64,000 bases of DNA from Adiantum capillus-veneris (GCA_014529385.2 CM043947.1:128246891-128310890), one strand, 5' to 3'; shown: positions 1-12,315, counted from the stretch's first letter. The notes: generated by a model not told the origin, from the sequence alone. Numbers and translations are program-made.

Positions 1-1673
1 CAGGTCTAAAGAGGAATCCTATTCTGTATTTACAAATAGCCAAAGAATACAGGTATTCATGAGTCTATTGCGGCCGGTCCTTAAGATGAAAGTGCAAGAG
101 AAAGAGTCCAATTCCATGTGTGAAGCATTAAAAATAGCACTATGAAAAGAGAGAAAGTTGTGAGTTTCTATAGGCATGAAGTGCCCTTTGTCAATACGTG
201 GTATGGATAGTGTGGATGACCTTTATGTGCATAAAGTCACAGTTGTAGGTGCTCATGCTAGCAAGGATAATAGTTTGGATATAGGTGTGGATGCCCATAT
301 ACACAAAGTCGATGCAAATGAAGTATGTGAAGCAGCTTTGGAGACCATACACATGCCTATGGTGCAAAAAGAGAAATGTATGTTTTGGGAAGGAGCTTTG
401 CAGCAACATGATATGGATGCTTTCTTTGATGATGAGATGGTGGACTATGTACAAGGACTTTCAACACCGAGTGAAGATGATGCAAGAGAGGATGATGCTA
501 TGATGGTCGATGTGACCTTGGGTCCATGTGCTTTACCAAAGCTAGGAGTTGGGAAACCCTCTAGTGGTTTTGATGCAAAGATATGGGTCACCAAGGTTAT
601 AGGGATAAGTTCTATGTATGCAAGGGTTTGATGCTAGTGTCATCTACAAGGGATGCCCGTGACAATATGCGACTTCTGGTTGTTAAATATAAATTTCTCA
701 AGAATGGGGTAGACAAGGAGGTTCAAATGATCTTTTGCTTGCACGATGATTTAATGGATGCATTTCACATGCTTCAATGTATGTTTGGGTCATATCCCTT
801 TCTCTGTGAAGATACTGCTTGGTAGTTTGCGAATCTTGGGGCTAGTTGGCATGATGAAGACTTGGTTATAATGTGTTGTGTGGCTTTGTATGCATGTTAC
901 CAGCTTTTCAAGTGTTGAATGCCTTCTGTCGAAGAAGAGGATGTTCGTGATAGTGTTTTTGAAGAGCGTTTTCAATTTTGGAGTGGAGTTGTTAGTGTTT
1001 GGAGTGATGATCTATTTTGCACAAGGAATGAAGAGCAGTCCATGCATCAGGAAGATGATGTGAGATATATGATTATTGATCGGATGAGCTCTTTTAATGA
1101 GATACATTTTAAGGTATTTGTGGGTTTGGCTAATTGGAACAAAGTATGGTACAACATGGCATGTGCCAACCTTGGCGAAGATTCAAATTAATCTTGGGAT
1201 CCAGGTGGGTGGCAGCATTGTGCAAGATAATGGATGCTTTCCTATTTGGTGTGAGTGGAAAGGTTGAGCATGTAGTTGGTTTTGTGTAGATGGATAAGTT
1301 TCCCTATGATCCTGGAGGAATTCTGGGGTCACTTTTGCAGTTTTATGTCACTGCTTGATGCAAGTGTTGAGCATAATTGCTCAACTTGGGGTTGGGCAAT
1401 GATGATAAACCAATTTATGTTTGTACAAAGTAGTGCATATATGCATGGTGATATGTACAAAAGGACATGAATCCATGCATTTGGGAGCCTTGAAAAGTAG
1501 TTTTAGGTTTCAAAAATGATGTCACATGCATACAAATTGTAAATAGTCATGTTCCTTGGACGGGTGGGCACATGCACGTGTCTAGACAGGGTATCGAAGC
1601 CTTGGATGTGGTCCCAAGTGGCTTATTCTGGTTCTAGGAAATGTGTTTAATCTTTCTAGAATGTAAATAATGC
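1..1673 (+). pseudogene. Unrecognised ORF fragments, possibly the 3' part of a decayed retroelement
   Basis: Several plus-strand open stretches follow each other in different frames: 176-631 (151 codons, acidic, with clusters such as DDEMVDY and EDDAREDDAMMVD), 583-825 (80 codons) and 919-1191 (90 codons). The frame of the first stretch is also open upstream at about 3-140, ending at a stop. The pattern looks like one longer coding region broken by frameshifts and stops. I recognise no domain. A purine-rich run followed by TGTGAGCACCC at 1674-1694 would fit the end of an LTR element, so a retroelement origin is possible but only inferred. Confidence 0.3.
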
Positions 1674-2510
1674 AAGTGGGAGGTGTGAGCACCCTTGACC
1701 CACCTAAGAAGTTTGACACATGCGGTAACTGTCTATTTGCGGTGCCTGATCTACGATGATGCGTGCATCGCCCTAGAAGTGGTAAAAACTAGAATGTGAG
1801 GATGTGGCAAAGGGCTTTGGGTATCAAGGACCAAGATTACAAAATTGGTGCTTGTTTGGGTTTTTACCCATGAAAAATACCCGTAGGGGGTCAAAATTGG
1901 CCAAAACTAGGCCCAAAAAGTCAAAAAATGACCAAAAGTGGTGTGAATAGGCTTCAAATTGACACAGTGCAATCCCATGGTGTTCGCATCCTGTTTTCGA
2001 GTGTGTGGAGGATTGAATGAGAGATTTCACTCTTCAATTTTGAACTTGGGAGAGTCTATGGAAGTTCTAAGGTTTCCATGGATGTGTGTGTGCGAGGAAT
2101 TGAGAAAAGAAGGTGCGGATTTTTGCAAGACTATGTGACCCTGTATCAATGCCATTAGGGTTGGCTCTACTCCAAAGAGTCCAATAGAGTGGAGTTTGGT
2201 GAAGTCTTTGCAATGGTTTGAGAGAGGATTTTGGTGGCTGGAGTTTTTGAGTTTTTTGTTTTTTGTGTGTATATTTTGGTCACCATCAAGTGTGATTTTA
2301 AGTGTTGATCAACTCGACTCACCTTGTAGTGTCTGTGACCATGCAAGGGCTTGTAGGTTGAGGTGTTTGGAGTTTGAATTGAGCTTGCGTGTAGTAGTTT
2401 CATTGATCTCTTGAGTGGTGGTGTGTGTGGGTTGGAATTTAATTAAATTCCTTGTGTGGTGTTGAGTTGTCTGGGTGTGTGAGTGTACGCACGCCGTCTT
2501 TACTCCATCT
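1674..2510 (+). other. Possible polypurine tract and LTR start; otherwise featureless
   Basis: AAGTGGGAGG at 1674-1683 is followed directly by TGTGAGC, the usual order of a polypurine tract and a 3' LTR start. No second LTR copy lies in the window, so this cannot be confirmed. Around 1868-1945 there is a purine-rich run with repeated TGGCCAAAA/GACCAAAAGTGG motifs. The ORF at 2196-2414 resembles no family I know. Confidence 0.2.
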
Positions 2511-2695
2511 ACGCTACAAAATTTTGACAGGTTTAGCTATACAAAATACTGACTAACTTATTGAAAGACTTATTTACTGATTGTAGAAATTTCTCTTACT
2601 CTACTGTAAAGTTTATTCTAAGACTGTAAAGGAATGTAAAGTAATTTATCATTAAACAAATAAATAAAATAATTATAAAGTCAAAAGAATACACA
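2511..2695 (+). repeat. Direct repeat, left copy (pair with 9170-9360)
   Basis: About 185 bases starting CTACAAAATT and ending near GTCAAAAGAATACA align with 9170-9360 in the same orientation, with scattered substitutions and small indels. Sequence outside the matched segment differs on both sides. The right copy lies just after a Ty3 pol remnant, so the pair could be broken LTR pieces. The CTACAAAA start could also mark the end of a DNA element. Confidence 0.6.
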
Positions 2696-2879
2696 TGAAG
2701 AGTATTCTTTGGCGATATCTCAATTTATTCCAAATTAGAGGAAGAGCATGAAGGACATGTAAGGAAAAGTAAGCTGTATGCAAAGAAAAGCAAATAAGAC
2801 ATATTTAGGAATTTTGGGAATTATTCAAGTCCCATTTTTTAAATTGAGATTAAAAATTGGAGTATTTTTTATTAAGTTT

Positions 2880-4030
2880 GACCTCATGGTTGTTTGTGAA
2901 GAGCCTTTGCACCAGGTAAAAATGAGGCACTAGCACATGAATAGGGGGCTCAAACTTAAGTTCAATCCTCACTTGGTGCTACTACTCACTAATAGATACG
3001 AAGAATGTTTAGGTATATAATGGGCATGTGGCTCAAACTAAGATATCCATTTTTTGATAGAAAAAGGCAAGAAGGTCAATGTTTACTATAACCTTTTACC
3101 TCTTGCTAGGCATTGTTCTTGAACCTCATGCCTCTTATGTGCCCCCATTCTATGCCCCTTTAGTGTCAGCTTCCACCTCTTGCTAGGTATTGAAAGGGGG
3201 TACATAAGGGGCATGAGGCTAGAGGTACCACCATGTTCAAGGTACCAGTAGGACACGATGATTAGCACACTCATAATTTGAGCTTTGACCTTGCTATAGG
3301 TATGTAAGGAGCTTCCATCTTGCTATAGGTATGTATGGAGCATGACTCAAGGATCAACCTTGTTCTAGATACATATGCAGCACAAGGCTAAACTTCTTTG
3401 CCTTGGTCTAGGTAGATAAGGGGCATAGGACTCCAAAATCTTGAGTCTTCATCTAGATACTGAAGGGGTAAGGCAAGCCTCCACCATGTTCTAGGCAATA
3501 TGTATTGGAAATGAGGCTCAAACTTAAGTTTGAGCATTATGTCCCTTTAATACCTAAGGAAAGGTTGAAGTTAAAACTCTTGGGGCTATGCTCTAAGTAT
3601 GTAAGGAACATGAAGTGTTTGAGCCTCTACCTTGTATGAAACCTGCAGTAGGTAAAGACATGAGGACCAAATTTTAGTTCTTGCTGATGCTCTAGGTATA
3701 CAAGGGGCATGAAGCTTGAACTTGAGTTCTTGCTGATGCTCTAGGTATACAAGGGGCATGAAGCTCGAACTTGAGTTCAAGAAATTACCTTGTTCCAAAT
3801 ATGACAAGGACATGAGGCTCGAACTTAAGTTGGAGCCTTTTTCTTGCTCCAAATTTATAGGTAAAAAATCGAGCCTCCATCTCGCAGTCCAAAGTCGGTA
3901 AGTGCGTGAGGCTCGAACTTAAGTTCGAGCCTCCACCTTGCTCTAGGCACGTAAGGGACATAAATATTTAAGCCTCCACCTTGTTCTAAGTCAATAAAGA
4001 GCATGAGGCTAGAGTCTATCTCCATGTTGG
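2880..4030. repeat. Degenerate tandem array with palindromic core
   Basis: Roughly 50-70-base units recur about fifteen times with variations of 'cttgctctaggtatgtaag', 'gggcatgagg' and 'ctcgaacttaagttcgag'. Some units (3100-3180) are inverted. The clearest unit contains a perfect 26-base palindrome at 3908-3933, with half-site GAGGCTCGAACTT. Weaker versions of the palindrome occur at 2948-2965, 3510-3530, 3710-3735, 3760-3785 and 3811-3836. The ORFs at 3086-3274 and 3586-3852 are by-products of the repeats. Confidence 0.7.
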
Positions 4031-6867
4031 CTACAAAATGTGCACCAATACTCAGAGACAGCTACATGCGGCCAAATCATGACAAGAGAATGGAATGCAG
4101 GGTTCTACAAGCCTTGTCTACATGCGGCCAAATCATGATGTGAATTTTGGATTTTGTGAGGTCTTTTATGAAATCCAATGACAAGACAGATGCAGTTAGA
4201 AGTGGTTGCAAGCTTGAGATGATTGCACAACACTAGTCACCAATATATTCTTGCAGCGCAAGCCTGATCCTCCTTCCCTTCAACTCCACCCTAATTTTCT
4301 CCCTCTGCCTCTATTTCAGCCGCTTCTATTTCGGATCCTCTAACATTCCTAGGTAACTGATTCTCTCATATCTACACGAATGTCACTGTAGGGAGTCCCG
4401 TGCAAATGACTTTCGTGCAAGAGACTGCCAACAATTGAAGTTTTTGTTTGAGATAGTGAAGGGGACGAAGAGAGATGCAGGAGCAATTGTCAACACGATG
4501 CATTAGCTGGAACTGCTAGAGATAGTGCAGAGCTTGGTTGCAATGGTGGGTTTGACTGTATATTTTGGGCTCTATATTGTCTAGCCTAGAGGTAGACGTG
4601 CCCAAGGCATGCCACTTAAGCTACACTATGTCTGGACTGGCCAATGGCTATTCCACAACAGAGTTTCTATAGTGGTTTAACATGTAGTCTCTTGCATCTG
4701 TGGTGTATATGGCGCTGATGAGCATGGTGTACTTTACTAAGGAGGAGGTGGCGTTGGGTTTGGGAGCATCCAAACAACTATTTTTGTGGGTGCCTAGCTT
4801 CGACGACCACCATATTGGCAGAGTGATGGCTAGAATGCGTAGGTGGATCTCATGTCGATGTCACTTGATGGATTTCTAGAGAGAAAGAGAGAGATGACGT
4901 GATTAGTTGGGCACCACAGACGACCATGCTTGCCCATCCTTCAATGGAAGGGATGTTTCCTCACGAACTATATTGGCATGGGGTCGCTGCTCAAGGCTTT
5001 GTCAAGATACAAGTCTGTGCTTGCTGACAGAATACAAACCTATACTACTGAACAAAATACAAACCTACGCTTGCTGAGCCAGGAGTGGGAGTATCCATTC
5101 CCTTATCATCCCTACTATCCCATAAAAAATTCTCTAATATCAAAACACGAGACAACCAAGGCTACACTTCGTTACATTGCTAACTCTGCAGCAACAACCA
5201 TCATCGCTCTGCAAGTATCGTTGCCACCATGCGCGTAGGCTGGCATGAAGATCAACATTGGTAGCAAAATACAATGCAGCACTTAACGGCAATGAACGAC
5301 ATCAGCAGATGGCAGGGGAGAACCACTATCACAATCTGATGGATTTGAAGTTTGAATTTCAAAATTCAAATTAAAGTGCATTCACTTAATGAGGTTCACG
5401 TGATATTTTGTCTTGAACTAAGTAATGGTGCAAACCACTCACTTTTCATGAGACCACCCAATGAGCAAACCCACACGTTTTTTTGCTAGCACCTAGAAGA
5501 TCAATGATGCAATGCTTTGGATCATAATGCAATGCCTTCATCTTGCTCGACCTCAAGTTCGAGCTTCAATCTTTCTTTGAGGTTCTAGATCCATACTTTG
5601 AAGATGTACATAGAGTATGCATTATGCTGTGAGACTTTGAAGATGCACATCGAGTACAAATTCTAAGGATGGAAGTTCGATTTCCGACCTCAAGTGACTC
5701 TTGTTCATCTGATATTCAACAAAGTTCACGTGCATGTTCTAGTCCATGTGTTAGAGTTGGCTTTGACAAGGAGAGAGGGATAGTTCTATCTCTCAAGCCA
5801 TTTCTTGTTTGATCATCTGACTTCCTTGGATGGAGTTTAGAGGTGGAGCATCTGATGCTAGACTCTTAGCTGACAATGACAATAGTTGAAGGATTTTTTT
5901 GATGGAGTGTGGACTTCTCCTTTCTCCATTTTCTCTCCTTCTCGGGTGGTAGTGTGGCTCTACAGATTTGGTCACTTCTTTGCCCCTTTGTGAGCTTGTC
6001 AATACTAGTTGTGGGATAGCTCTTTGATCTCTTGTGATTTTTTCAGCACTAGTTTAAATGGGACATGTTTGCAACCCTCTACCTCAAGTTTGAGCCTCAA
6101 TGCTTCTTTGAAGTGGTTTTGGTTACGTTCTCAAGGTTAAGTTGTAATGATACAAATATGTGTAAGTAAACTCCAAGGTAGTCACCTTGCAAGATCTCTA
6201 CAAGTATTCACAAAATTGAGCAACTTCTTTTCTATATTTATGTCAACACAATTTGGACCTCCCATTTTGTTTGTAAGCATTTTCAAAGATGCTTGATCTA
6301 AACTTTTAGTCCTAACATCTTCTAACAAGACTTTTGTCCTTGATGGAGTTGTTGGTCACTGGTGAAGATATGTATCCATCATGCAAGCTAACCATTGTAT
6401 CTTCTAATTTATTGTCACCATATATGCTTGCTTGCACAATTACAACAGGCACATGCTATAGATGGCACACACCCTCAACCAAGATATTCAGTCTCACAAA
6501 CACTTTCGATATGATCATTGTCTCTGGAAACACATACTTTCAAAATCTCACTATACTTTTCAAGGAGAGGATCTGCACCACTCTTAGAGTATTAGCATCA
6601 AGTAGTTGCCTCATGACCATACATCTTTTACACCTTCTTGTAGGGACAACCTACATGTAACATGTGCCACAAGCATTGGGCTCCAAGACAAAACTTAGAG
6701 CTTCCTAAATAGCACTTGTTTAGTAGTTTGTAAATTTCAAACAAGAATGATGTGCATCCTCAACCAGACTTTAGATGTTCTTAGAAATAGAGGTAAGCAG
6801 AATTGTCCCATTTTTGTGCATTTTTCCCTAAATTCCTAAATTGTTGTTAAATGTACATTCTTCACCC
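4031..6867. other. No recognisable gene; short repeats only
   Basis: A 21-base direct repeat (ctacatgcggccaaatcatg plus one base) occurs at 4062-4082 and 4119-4139. ORFs at 4930-5238 (102 codons), 5793-6002 (minus) and 6334-6660 (108 codons) show no motif that I can assign and no supporting context. Fragments resembling the 2.9-4.0 kb array (aagttcgagc/cctcaagtttgagcc) recur near 5560 and 6080. Confidence 0.5.
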
Positions 6868-8960
6868 CTAAGGTCTTTTACTTCGGGTTTATCATTTCAC
6901 CTTAAGGAGTCTCTGTTGACCCTGACAAAGTCAAGGATATTGTGGAATGGCCTCAACCCACTTTACAAACCAAAGTGAGAGGCCTCTTAGGTATCAAAGG
7001 GTGGTACAGGATCTTTGTAAAGGACTATGCTCTTAAAGATGCACCACTAATCAACTTGCTAAAGAAAGGAGCTACGATACTTTGGGAAGAACAGCATGAA
7101 GCTTGCTTCAAACAAGTTAAGGAGTATCTTGCTTCATAACCTCTTTTAAAACTTCCAGACTTCACCCAAGAATTTGAAGTGATCATAGATGCTAGTAACC
7201 TTGCATTAAGAGGAGTCCTTACTCAAGAAGGAATGCCTATAGATTACACTTCTCGGAAGCTTAAGATTCATGAAGTGAATTATGCTACACATGATTTAGA
7301 ATTGCTAGAAATTATTCATGCTCTGAAGCTATGGAGACATTATCTATTGGGATGAAAATTTCAATAGACAACAGATCACAAGAGCCTTAAGTGGATTTTT
7401 ACCCAGCCTAACCTTAACATGAGACAGAGTAGATGGATAGAGCTCATGCACGAATATTTTTTTGATACTAGATGTAGACCATGTAAGGATAATGTTGTGG
7501 CAGATTCCCTAAGCCGGAAAGCTTTTCTGGGGGCATTTTCCATTGCTAACAACCCTATTTTAGACAATCTCTCGAATGCTACTATCAGAGATGCAGATTA
7601 TCAAATGCTTGCTAGTATCCTATGTGAAGAGATGGTATCATCAAATCAGCCAAAACCTCTACATTCTTCTTTGGAAGATGGGAAAATTTACTATAGGAAT
7701 CAACTATGCATATCTAAGGATTCTTCCCTAAGGAATGCTATACTATATGAAGCACATGATGGCCCAACTTTAGGACATCCAGGTTATGCCAAAACCCTCA
7801 ATGCAGTTTGCAGCAGAAGTTACTATTGGCAAGGTATGAAGGGCGATGTCCTTTGCTATGTCAAGCAATGGTTGTGTTGTCAAAGGATTAAGGCGGAGAG
7901 ACTAAAGATGCCAGGTAAACTACATCCTTTAGATATACCCCAAATGAAATGGGAATGTATTAGCATGGACTTTATCACCGGGTTTCCCTCTGTTCAAGCT
8001 GGCTATGATTCAATCATGGTCATAGTCAACTTGCTTACTACGGTGGCTCACTTAATCCCATTCAAGACAACCTTTACAACTTCAGATATTGCTCGTCTAT
8101 TTGTGAAGGATATTTTCAGAATTCATGGTTTACCCAAGAGGATTGTCAGAGATCGTGATGCCAAGTTTACTTCAAAGTTTTGGGTATCATTGTTTCAAGC
8201 TATTGGAACTTAGTTATGTTCTAGTACTGCTTGTCATCCTAAATTTGATGGCCAAACTGAAAGAGTTAATCAAGTAATTGAAGACATCCTCGGAGCCTAC
8301 TGCAATAGAGAACCTCGCAAGTGGATTCAATACGTACTTTCGGTATAGTATGCATACAATTTATCTACTCATATAAGTATTGGAATGACACCTCTCAATG
8401 CTCTTTACCATCAAGAATGTTTATCACCTCTTAACTTTTTTGACCCCACTATAAGGGTAGAAGCCTCAAAGAAAATGCTTGAAGAAATGGAAGCTCAAAC
8501 CAAATCTATTCGAAGCGATATTCAAGAAGCTTAAGATTGACAAAAGAAGTACAAAAACTTGAAAATATTTGACCGGATTTTTAAGGAAGGTGACAAAGTT
8601 TTCGTACAAGTAAAGCCCAGAAAGAGAAATCTGTCTCTCGAAAGGTATAAGAATCTTAGCTACCGATATTGTGGACCTTATGTAATAATCAAGGTTGTAA
8701 ATGATCAAGCTTATAAAATAAAACTTCCTTGCCATATCAAAGTGCATGATGTATTTCATGTAAGTATATTAAAACCTTATGTACATAACCCTAACCATGT
8801 CCTTGATGATGACGAGAAAATCATTTTACCTCCTCAAGATGTTGTGTAGCTTCAACCTGATACTATTCTAGAAACTCAAGAAAAAAAGCTTAGGAATAGA
8901 TCTATTAAAGAAAATCTTATCTTACGAAAGTATTTCCCTATAGAAGATGCTACTAAGTAA
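6868..8960 (+). pseudogene. Decayed Ty3-type pol: end of reverse transcriptase, RNase H, integrase
   Basis: The translation reads through several stops and frame changes. The end of reverse transcriptase and its connection lie at about 6868-7130 (GVSVDPDKVKDIVEWPQP, GLLGIKGWYRIFVKDYA). RNase H follows at about 7160-7520 (VIIDASNLALRGVL, TDHKSLKWIFTQP, ADSLSRK). The integrase zinc region is at 7750-7890 (HDGPTLGHPG ... CCQRIK), with the catalytic core to 8340 (SMDFITGFPS, IVRDRDAKFTSKFW). A C-terminal GPY-like segment covers 8560-8830 (VFVQVKPRKRNLSL, YRYCGPY, DVFHVSILKPY). Stops occur near 7138, 7354, 8212, 8346 and 8532. The order RT-RH-INT is diagnostic of Ty3/gypsy, probably chromovirus-like. 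The gag, protease and most of the RT are missing, so it cannot be active. Confidence 0.9.
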
Positions 8961-9025
8961 GATGAGACAACCCTTCTTACGGATTAGCCTTCACTGTTCT
9001 TGAGATGAGGGCATCTCAAATTCTA

Positions 9026-9764
9026 AGTTGGGGAGATTGTGAGGTCTCTACTTCCAAATTTCACACGAGTTCTATTATGCATTTAAATTTTTCAACCATT
9101 GCTCATTATTTAAGATGTTCGCATTCAAACTATGAACCGTAGGCTACAAAAACAAAGACTTTAAAATTTACACTACAAAATTCTCACAGGTTTAGCTGTA
9201 CAAAATATTGACTAACTTATTGCAAGACTTATTTACTGATTGTAGAATTTTCTCTTACTATTGTAAAGTTTATTCTAAGACTATAAAGTTTAACTTAAGA
9301 ATATAAAGTAATTTATCATTAAAGAAATAATTAAAATAATTACAAAGTCAAAAGAATACATGTGGATGACACATGAAGGCACATGGACTCACTTGGACTA
9401 ACATAGGAGGGGACAAAGTGGGACACATAGTCACATGGAAAGGAGCGGTTAGTCTTGACTAATCTTAATGAGGGGGTTATGTGGCCTTATCTCTTGATGA
9501 TGATGACAAATTGGTCAAGCTGATGGGTACCACAAGGGGACCAAAAATGCAGGTATGAATTTTTAGAAAAAAGAAATTTAAAAAAATATTTTTAATAAAA
9601 AATAAAAATATTTTTTGAAAAAAAAATATACTTTCTTTTTTTGCTATAAATAGAGCACCTAGTCTCACACTTTGGACATAGAGATTGCCTCTACAGCGCT
9701 CACGAAGTGCTGCCACTTCTTTTAGATATAGAAGGTGTCCACAAACCACTAAGAGAGCAAAAAC
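9026..9764 (+). other. Candidate polypurine tract and 3' LTR of the Ty3 remnant
   Basis: AAGTTGGGGAGAT at 9026-9037 looks like a polypurine tract and is followed by TGTGAGGTCTC at 9038, a plausible LTR start just downstream of the decayed pol. A TATA-like CTATAAATAGAGC sits at 9645-9657, as expected for an LTR promoter. The matching 5' LTR is missing; only 2511-2695 shares sequence with 9170-9360. The right boundary is unknown. Confidence 0.4.
9170..9360 (+). repeat. Direct repeat, right copy (pair with 2511-2695)
   Basis: It starts CACTACAAAATTCTCACAGG and runs through the same 'gactaacttattg' and 'tttatcattaa' segments as the left copy. It lies inside the candidate LTR downstream of the Ty3 pol remnant. 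Confidence 0.6.
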
Positions 9765-10275
9765 TCTAGTAGATTAGTAAGTTACATATTAATTAAGCAT
9801 TCAAGTAGCTTTAGAAATGATGTGTGTATTCTCGCATGCTCTAATCTCTCTAGTGGATTAGTCATATTCAATTAGCTTTATGAAGGATGTGTGTGTATTA
9901 TCTCTTACTCTAATCTCTCTCATGGATTACTAAGATTCAATTACCTTTAGGAAGGATCTATGTGTATAATCTCTTACTCTAATCTCTCTACTGGATTAGT
10001 AAAGTTTAATTAGTTTTTAGAAAAGGATGTGTGTGTGTTCTATTTTACTCTAATTTCTCTAGTGCATTAGTAAAATTCAATTAGCTTTAGAAAGGATGTG
10101 TGTATATTTTATTTTACTCTAATCTCTCTAATGGATTACTAAAATTCAATTAGCTTTAGGAAGGATGTGTGTGTGTGTTATCTCTTACTCTAATGTCTCT
10201 AATGGATTAGTAAGATTCAATTAGTTTTAGAAAGGATGTGTGTGTGTGCTCTCTTACTCGAATCTCTCTAATTAT
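9765..10275 (+). repeat. Minisatellite, about seven units of 69-71 bp
   Basis: Each unit contains GGATTAGTAA, then ATTCAATTAGCTTTAG, GAAGGATGTGTGTG and CTCTTACTCTAATCTCTCT. The GATTA(G/C)T landmark falls at about 9772, 9856, 9925, 9994, 10065, 10134 and 10205, giving spacings of 69-71 after a longer first unit. GT-run length varies between units, as in slippage. It lies downstream of the TATA-like site at 9645, so it may be in the transcribed part of the old LTR. Confidence 0.85.
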
Positions 10276-11713
10276 ACACTCTCTCTAGTTAGTACATCTT
10301 CACTATTAATTTACGCAGAGTTAATTGAAAGTTAATACATAAGAGTACTCATAACACTCTTATTATGTATAATGAAATTCTCATTCACCAAATTTATTAT
10401 CAATTAGATTAATTAGTGTTTTGAATAATAGTAAAGTTGATGTAGTTGAAGTATAGAAATTGAAGTAATAATTGGATTAGAAATGTCATGCATAAAAGTA
10501 ATACATTTATAAACTTTCAATTTTGTAGTTTAAACACTTAATTCTTGATTAATTAAGATTTGAAAAAAAAATTATATCTAGAAAATATAGAAATTAGGTA
10601 TAGTACAATAACACTAAGTACGAATCCGAATTGGCGAGGGTTCAAATTACATACTCTCTTGGAAAATTTTATTAAAGTAATATTCAAGAAAATTAACAAG
10701 GTTACTTATACATAAAAAGGACCTTAGATTTTCAGAAAATTAATAGGAAAATTGACCAAATTAAAGTTCTAAGTGTATAACCTAAGTGTAGTACAAAAAT
10801 GGCTTCAAAGTGTGCTCGAACCCAAGACGCTAATGATCATGAATCCGATACAAGTAACAGGGAAACTACTGTGGAATTGGACCTATGATACAGGTTAGTA
10901 ATGTAATTTCAAGTTATGCATCATTGCATATGCGAGACCATAGAGATATATTAATCACCTTAGGAAAGGAAAACACGGACCGAAACCAAGGAGCTTAACC
11001 CCAAGAAACTCGATATATGTATGAAAAGTAGGAAAGAATGTTTGGTTAAGTTGTTTTCCATAGGAAAGAATGTTTGTCCACTACTTTAGATATGGTTTTT
11101 CTCAAGATTCTCTACTTATTAGCGCTGGCAGTTGCCGAGGCGTGAAATGACATTGAGGGTGGCACAGCTGATGTTGCGGTGGGAGTAAACCCAGGATGGC
11201 CCAGTGGAATACTGTAGTTATGTTTTTCCATGGTGTGAGGATGACGCCCGGTTTGGCACCGTTGTTGCTGTGACCGGAGTACGCCCAGGTTGGCATACCG
11301 AGTACTTGTCGAGCGGTATAGGACGCTCAGAATGACAAGGTGTTTTATGAATAATGTATATATCAATCAGATCTAACGGTGCAAGGAGAGATTCTTAAGT
11401 GAACCTAATCCAAAAGTCTTTGGTTGAAAAATGGACTACTTCTTGCTTGATTACTCTTTGTAAAACCGTTTGAAGGGTTGTTTGAGGAAGGAGTATCATA
11501 AATAAGGTAAAGGAACATGTATGTTTGAACAATGTGGTAGTAATTAAGTTTAAAAAAAAAGGTAAGTGCTGTGTGGAAAGTGGGAGAATGATACCCTTAT
11601 GGTATCATTCTATGGATGGGTGGACCCAATGAGTCGGGTAACTTTCCAACGCTAGAAGTTTTCTTTCTTTATAGTCATAAATCTCACAAGAGACGAATCT
11701 TGGCAGCTGTGTT
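10276..11713. other. AT-rich stretch with no recognisable gene
   Basis: No convincing coding region is seen. The minus-strand ORFs at 11102-11366 overlap a diverged duplication (ggagtaaacccaggatggc / ggagtacgcccaggttggc). An 11-bp perfect inverted repeat with a 5-base spacer (AGAATGATACC-cttat-) lies at 11585-11611, about 100 bases before the CACTA left end. Confidence 0.4.
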
Positions 11714-11883
11714 GACTACAAGAGGTACTTAATAGTAGCGACGCTCGTAGTGCAACGCTCAAACATGAAAACCACGGCATCGCTATAGGCGTCGCTATGT
11801 TACTTGTAACATAGCGACGCCGCCAGGGCTAAAAAAATAACCGAGAGCGTCCGAAAACTCAGATCTTAGATCTGAGTTTTCGG
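11714..11883 (+). repeat. CACTA copy 1 left terminal and subterminal repeats
   Basis: The terminal repeat GACTACAAGAGG is followed by repeated (A)TAGCGACG/CGTCGCTA motifs. Two near-perfect hairpins follow: 11788-11821 (16-bp arms, 2-base spacer) and 11851-11883 (16-bp arms starting CCGAAAACTCAGATCT, 1-base spacer). In this superfamily, subterminal repeats bind the tnpA protein; that role is inferred here from family knowledge. Confidence 0.8.
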
Positions 11884-11917
11884 CGCGCGCTCAAGCAAAA
11901 AAGGTAACGCGCGCTCT

Positions 11918-11939
11918 CCCTCTCTCTCTCTTTCTTCTC

Positions 11940-11972
<33 letters not shown>

Positions 11973-12076
11973 AGAGGGAGGAGAGCCAGATATGCTCCTT
12001 CCCTGTCCTCACTCTCATGTTTCCTTCCCCTCTTTCTCTCTCCCCCTCTCTCTCTCACACACACACACATTGTATT

Positions 12077-12115
<39 letters not shown>

Positions 12116-12250
12116 ACAAGCATAAACAAAAAACGCACACACATGCATAAACAAGAATGCACACACACATTGAGAGAGGAAAAGAGAGAGCGAGCATGCA
12201 TAAACTAAAAACACACACACATGCATAAACAAAGAATGCACACACACATT

Positions 12251-12305
<55 letters not shown>

Positions 12306-12315
12306 AGAAGAAGAA
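11918..12315. repeat. Microsatellite cluster (CT, CA, GA, GAA) with 'catgcataaacaaa' units
   Basis: (CT)n, (CA)n at 11941-11968, (GA)n at 12079-12114, and (GA)n at 12258-12301 running into (GAA)n. Between them a 'acacacatgcataaacaa' motif recurs at about 12140, 12220 and 12235. The ORFs here are dipeptide artefacts. The same arrangement occurs in CACTA copy 2 at 47300-47690. Confidence 0.9.

Noticed and set aside
4930-5238. 102-codon ORF as a host gene
   Set aside because: No domain, no splice context and no repeat support. An ORF of this length is expected by chance in this much sequence.
6334-6660. 108-codon ORF as a host gene
   Set aside because: No recognisable motif; composition is not distinctive, and it lies between worn repeats and the Ty3 remnant.
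9765-10275. CRISPR array
   Set aside because: The whole 70-bp unit is repeated without unique spacers, and the context is eukaryotic.
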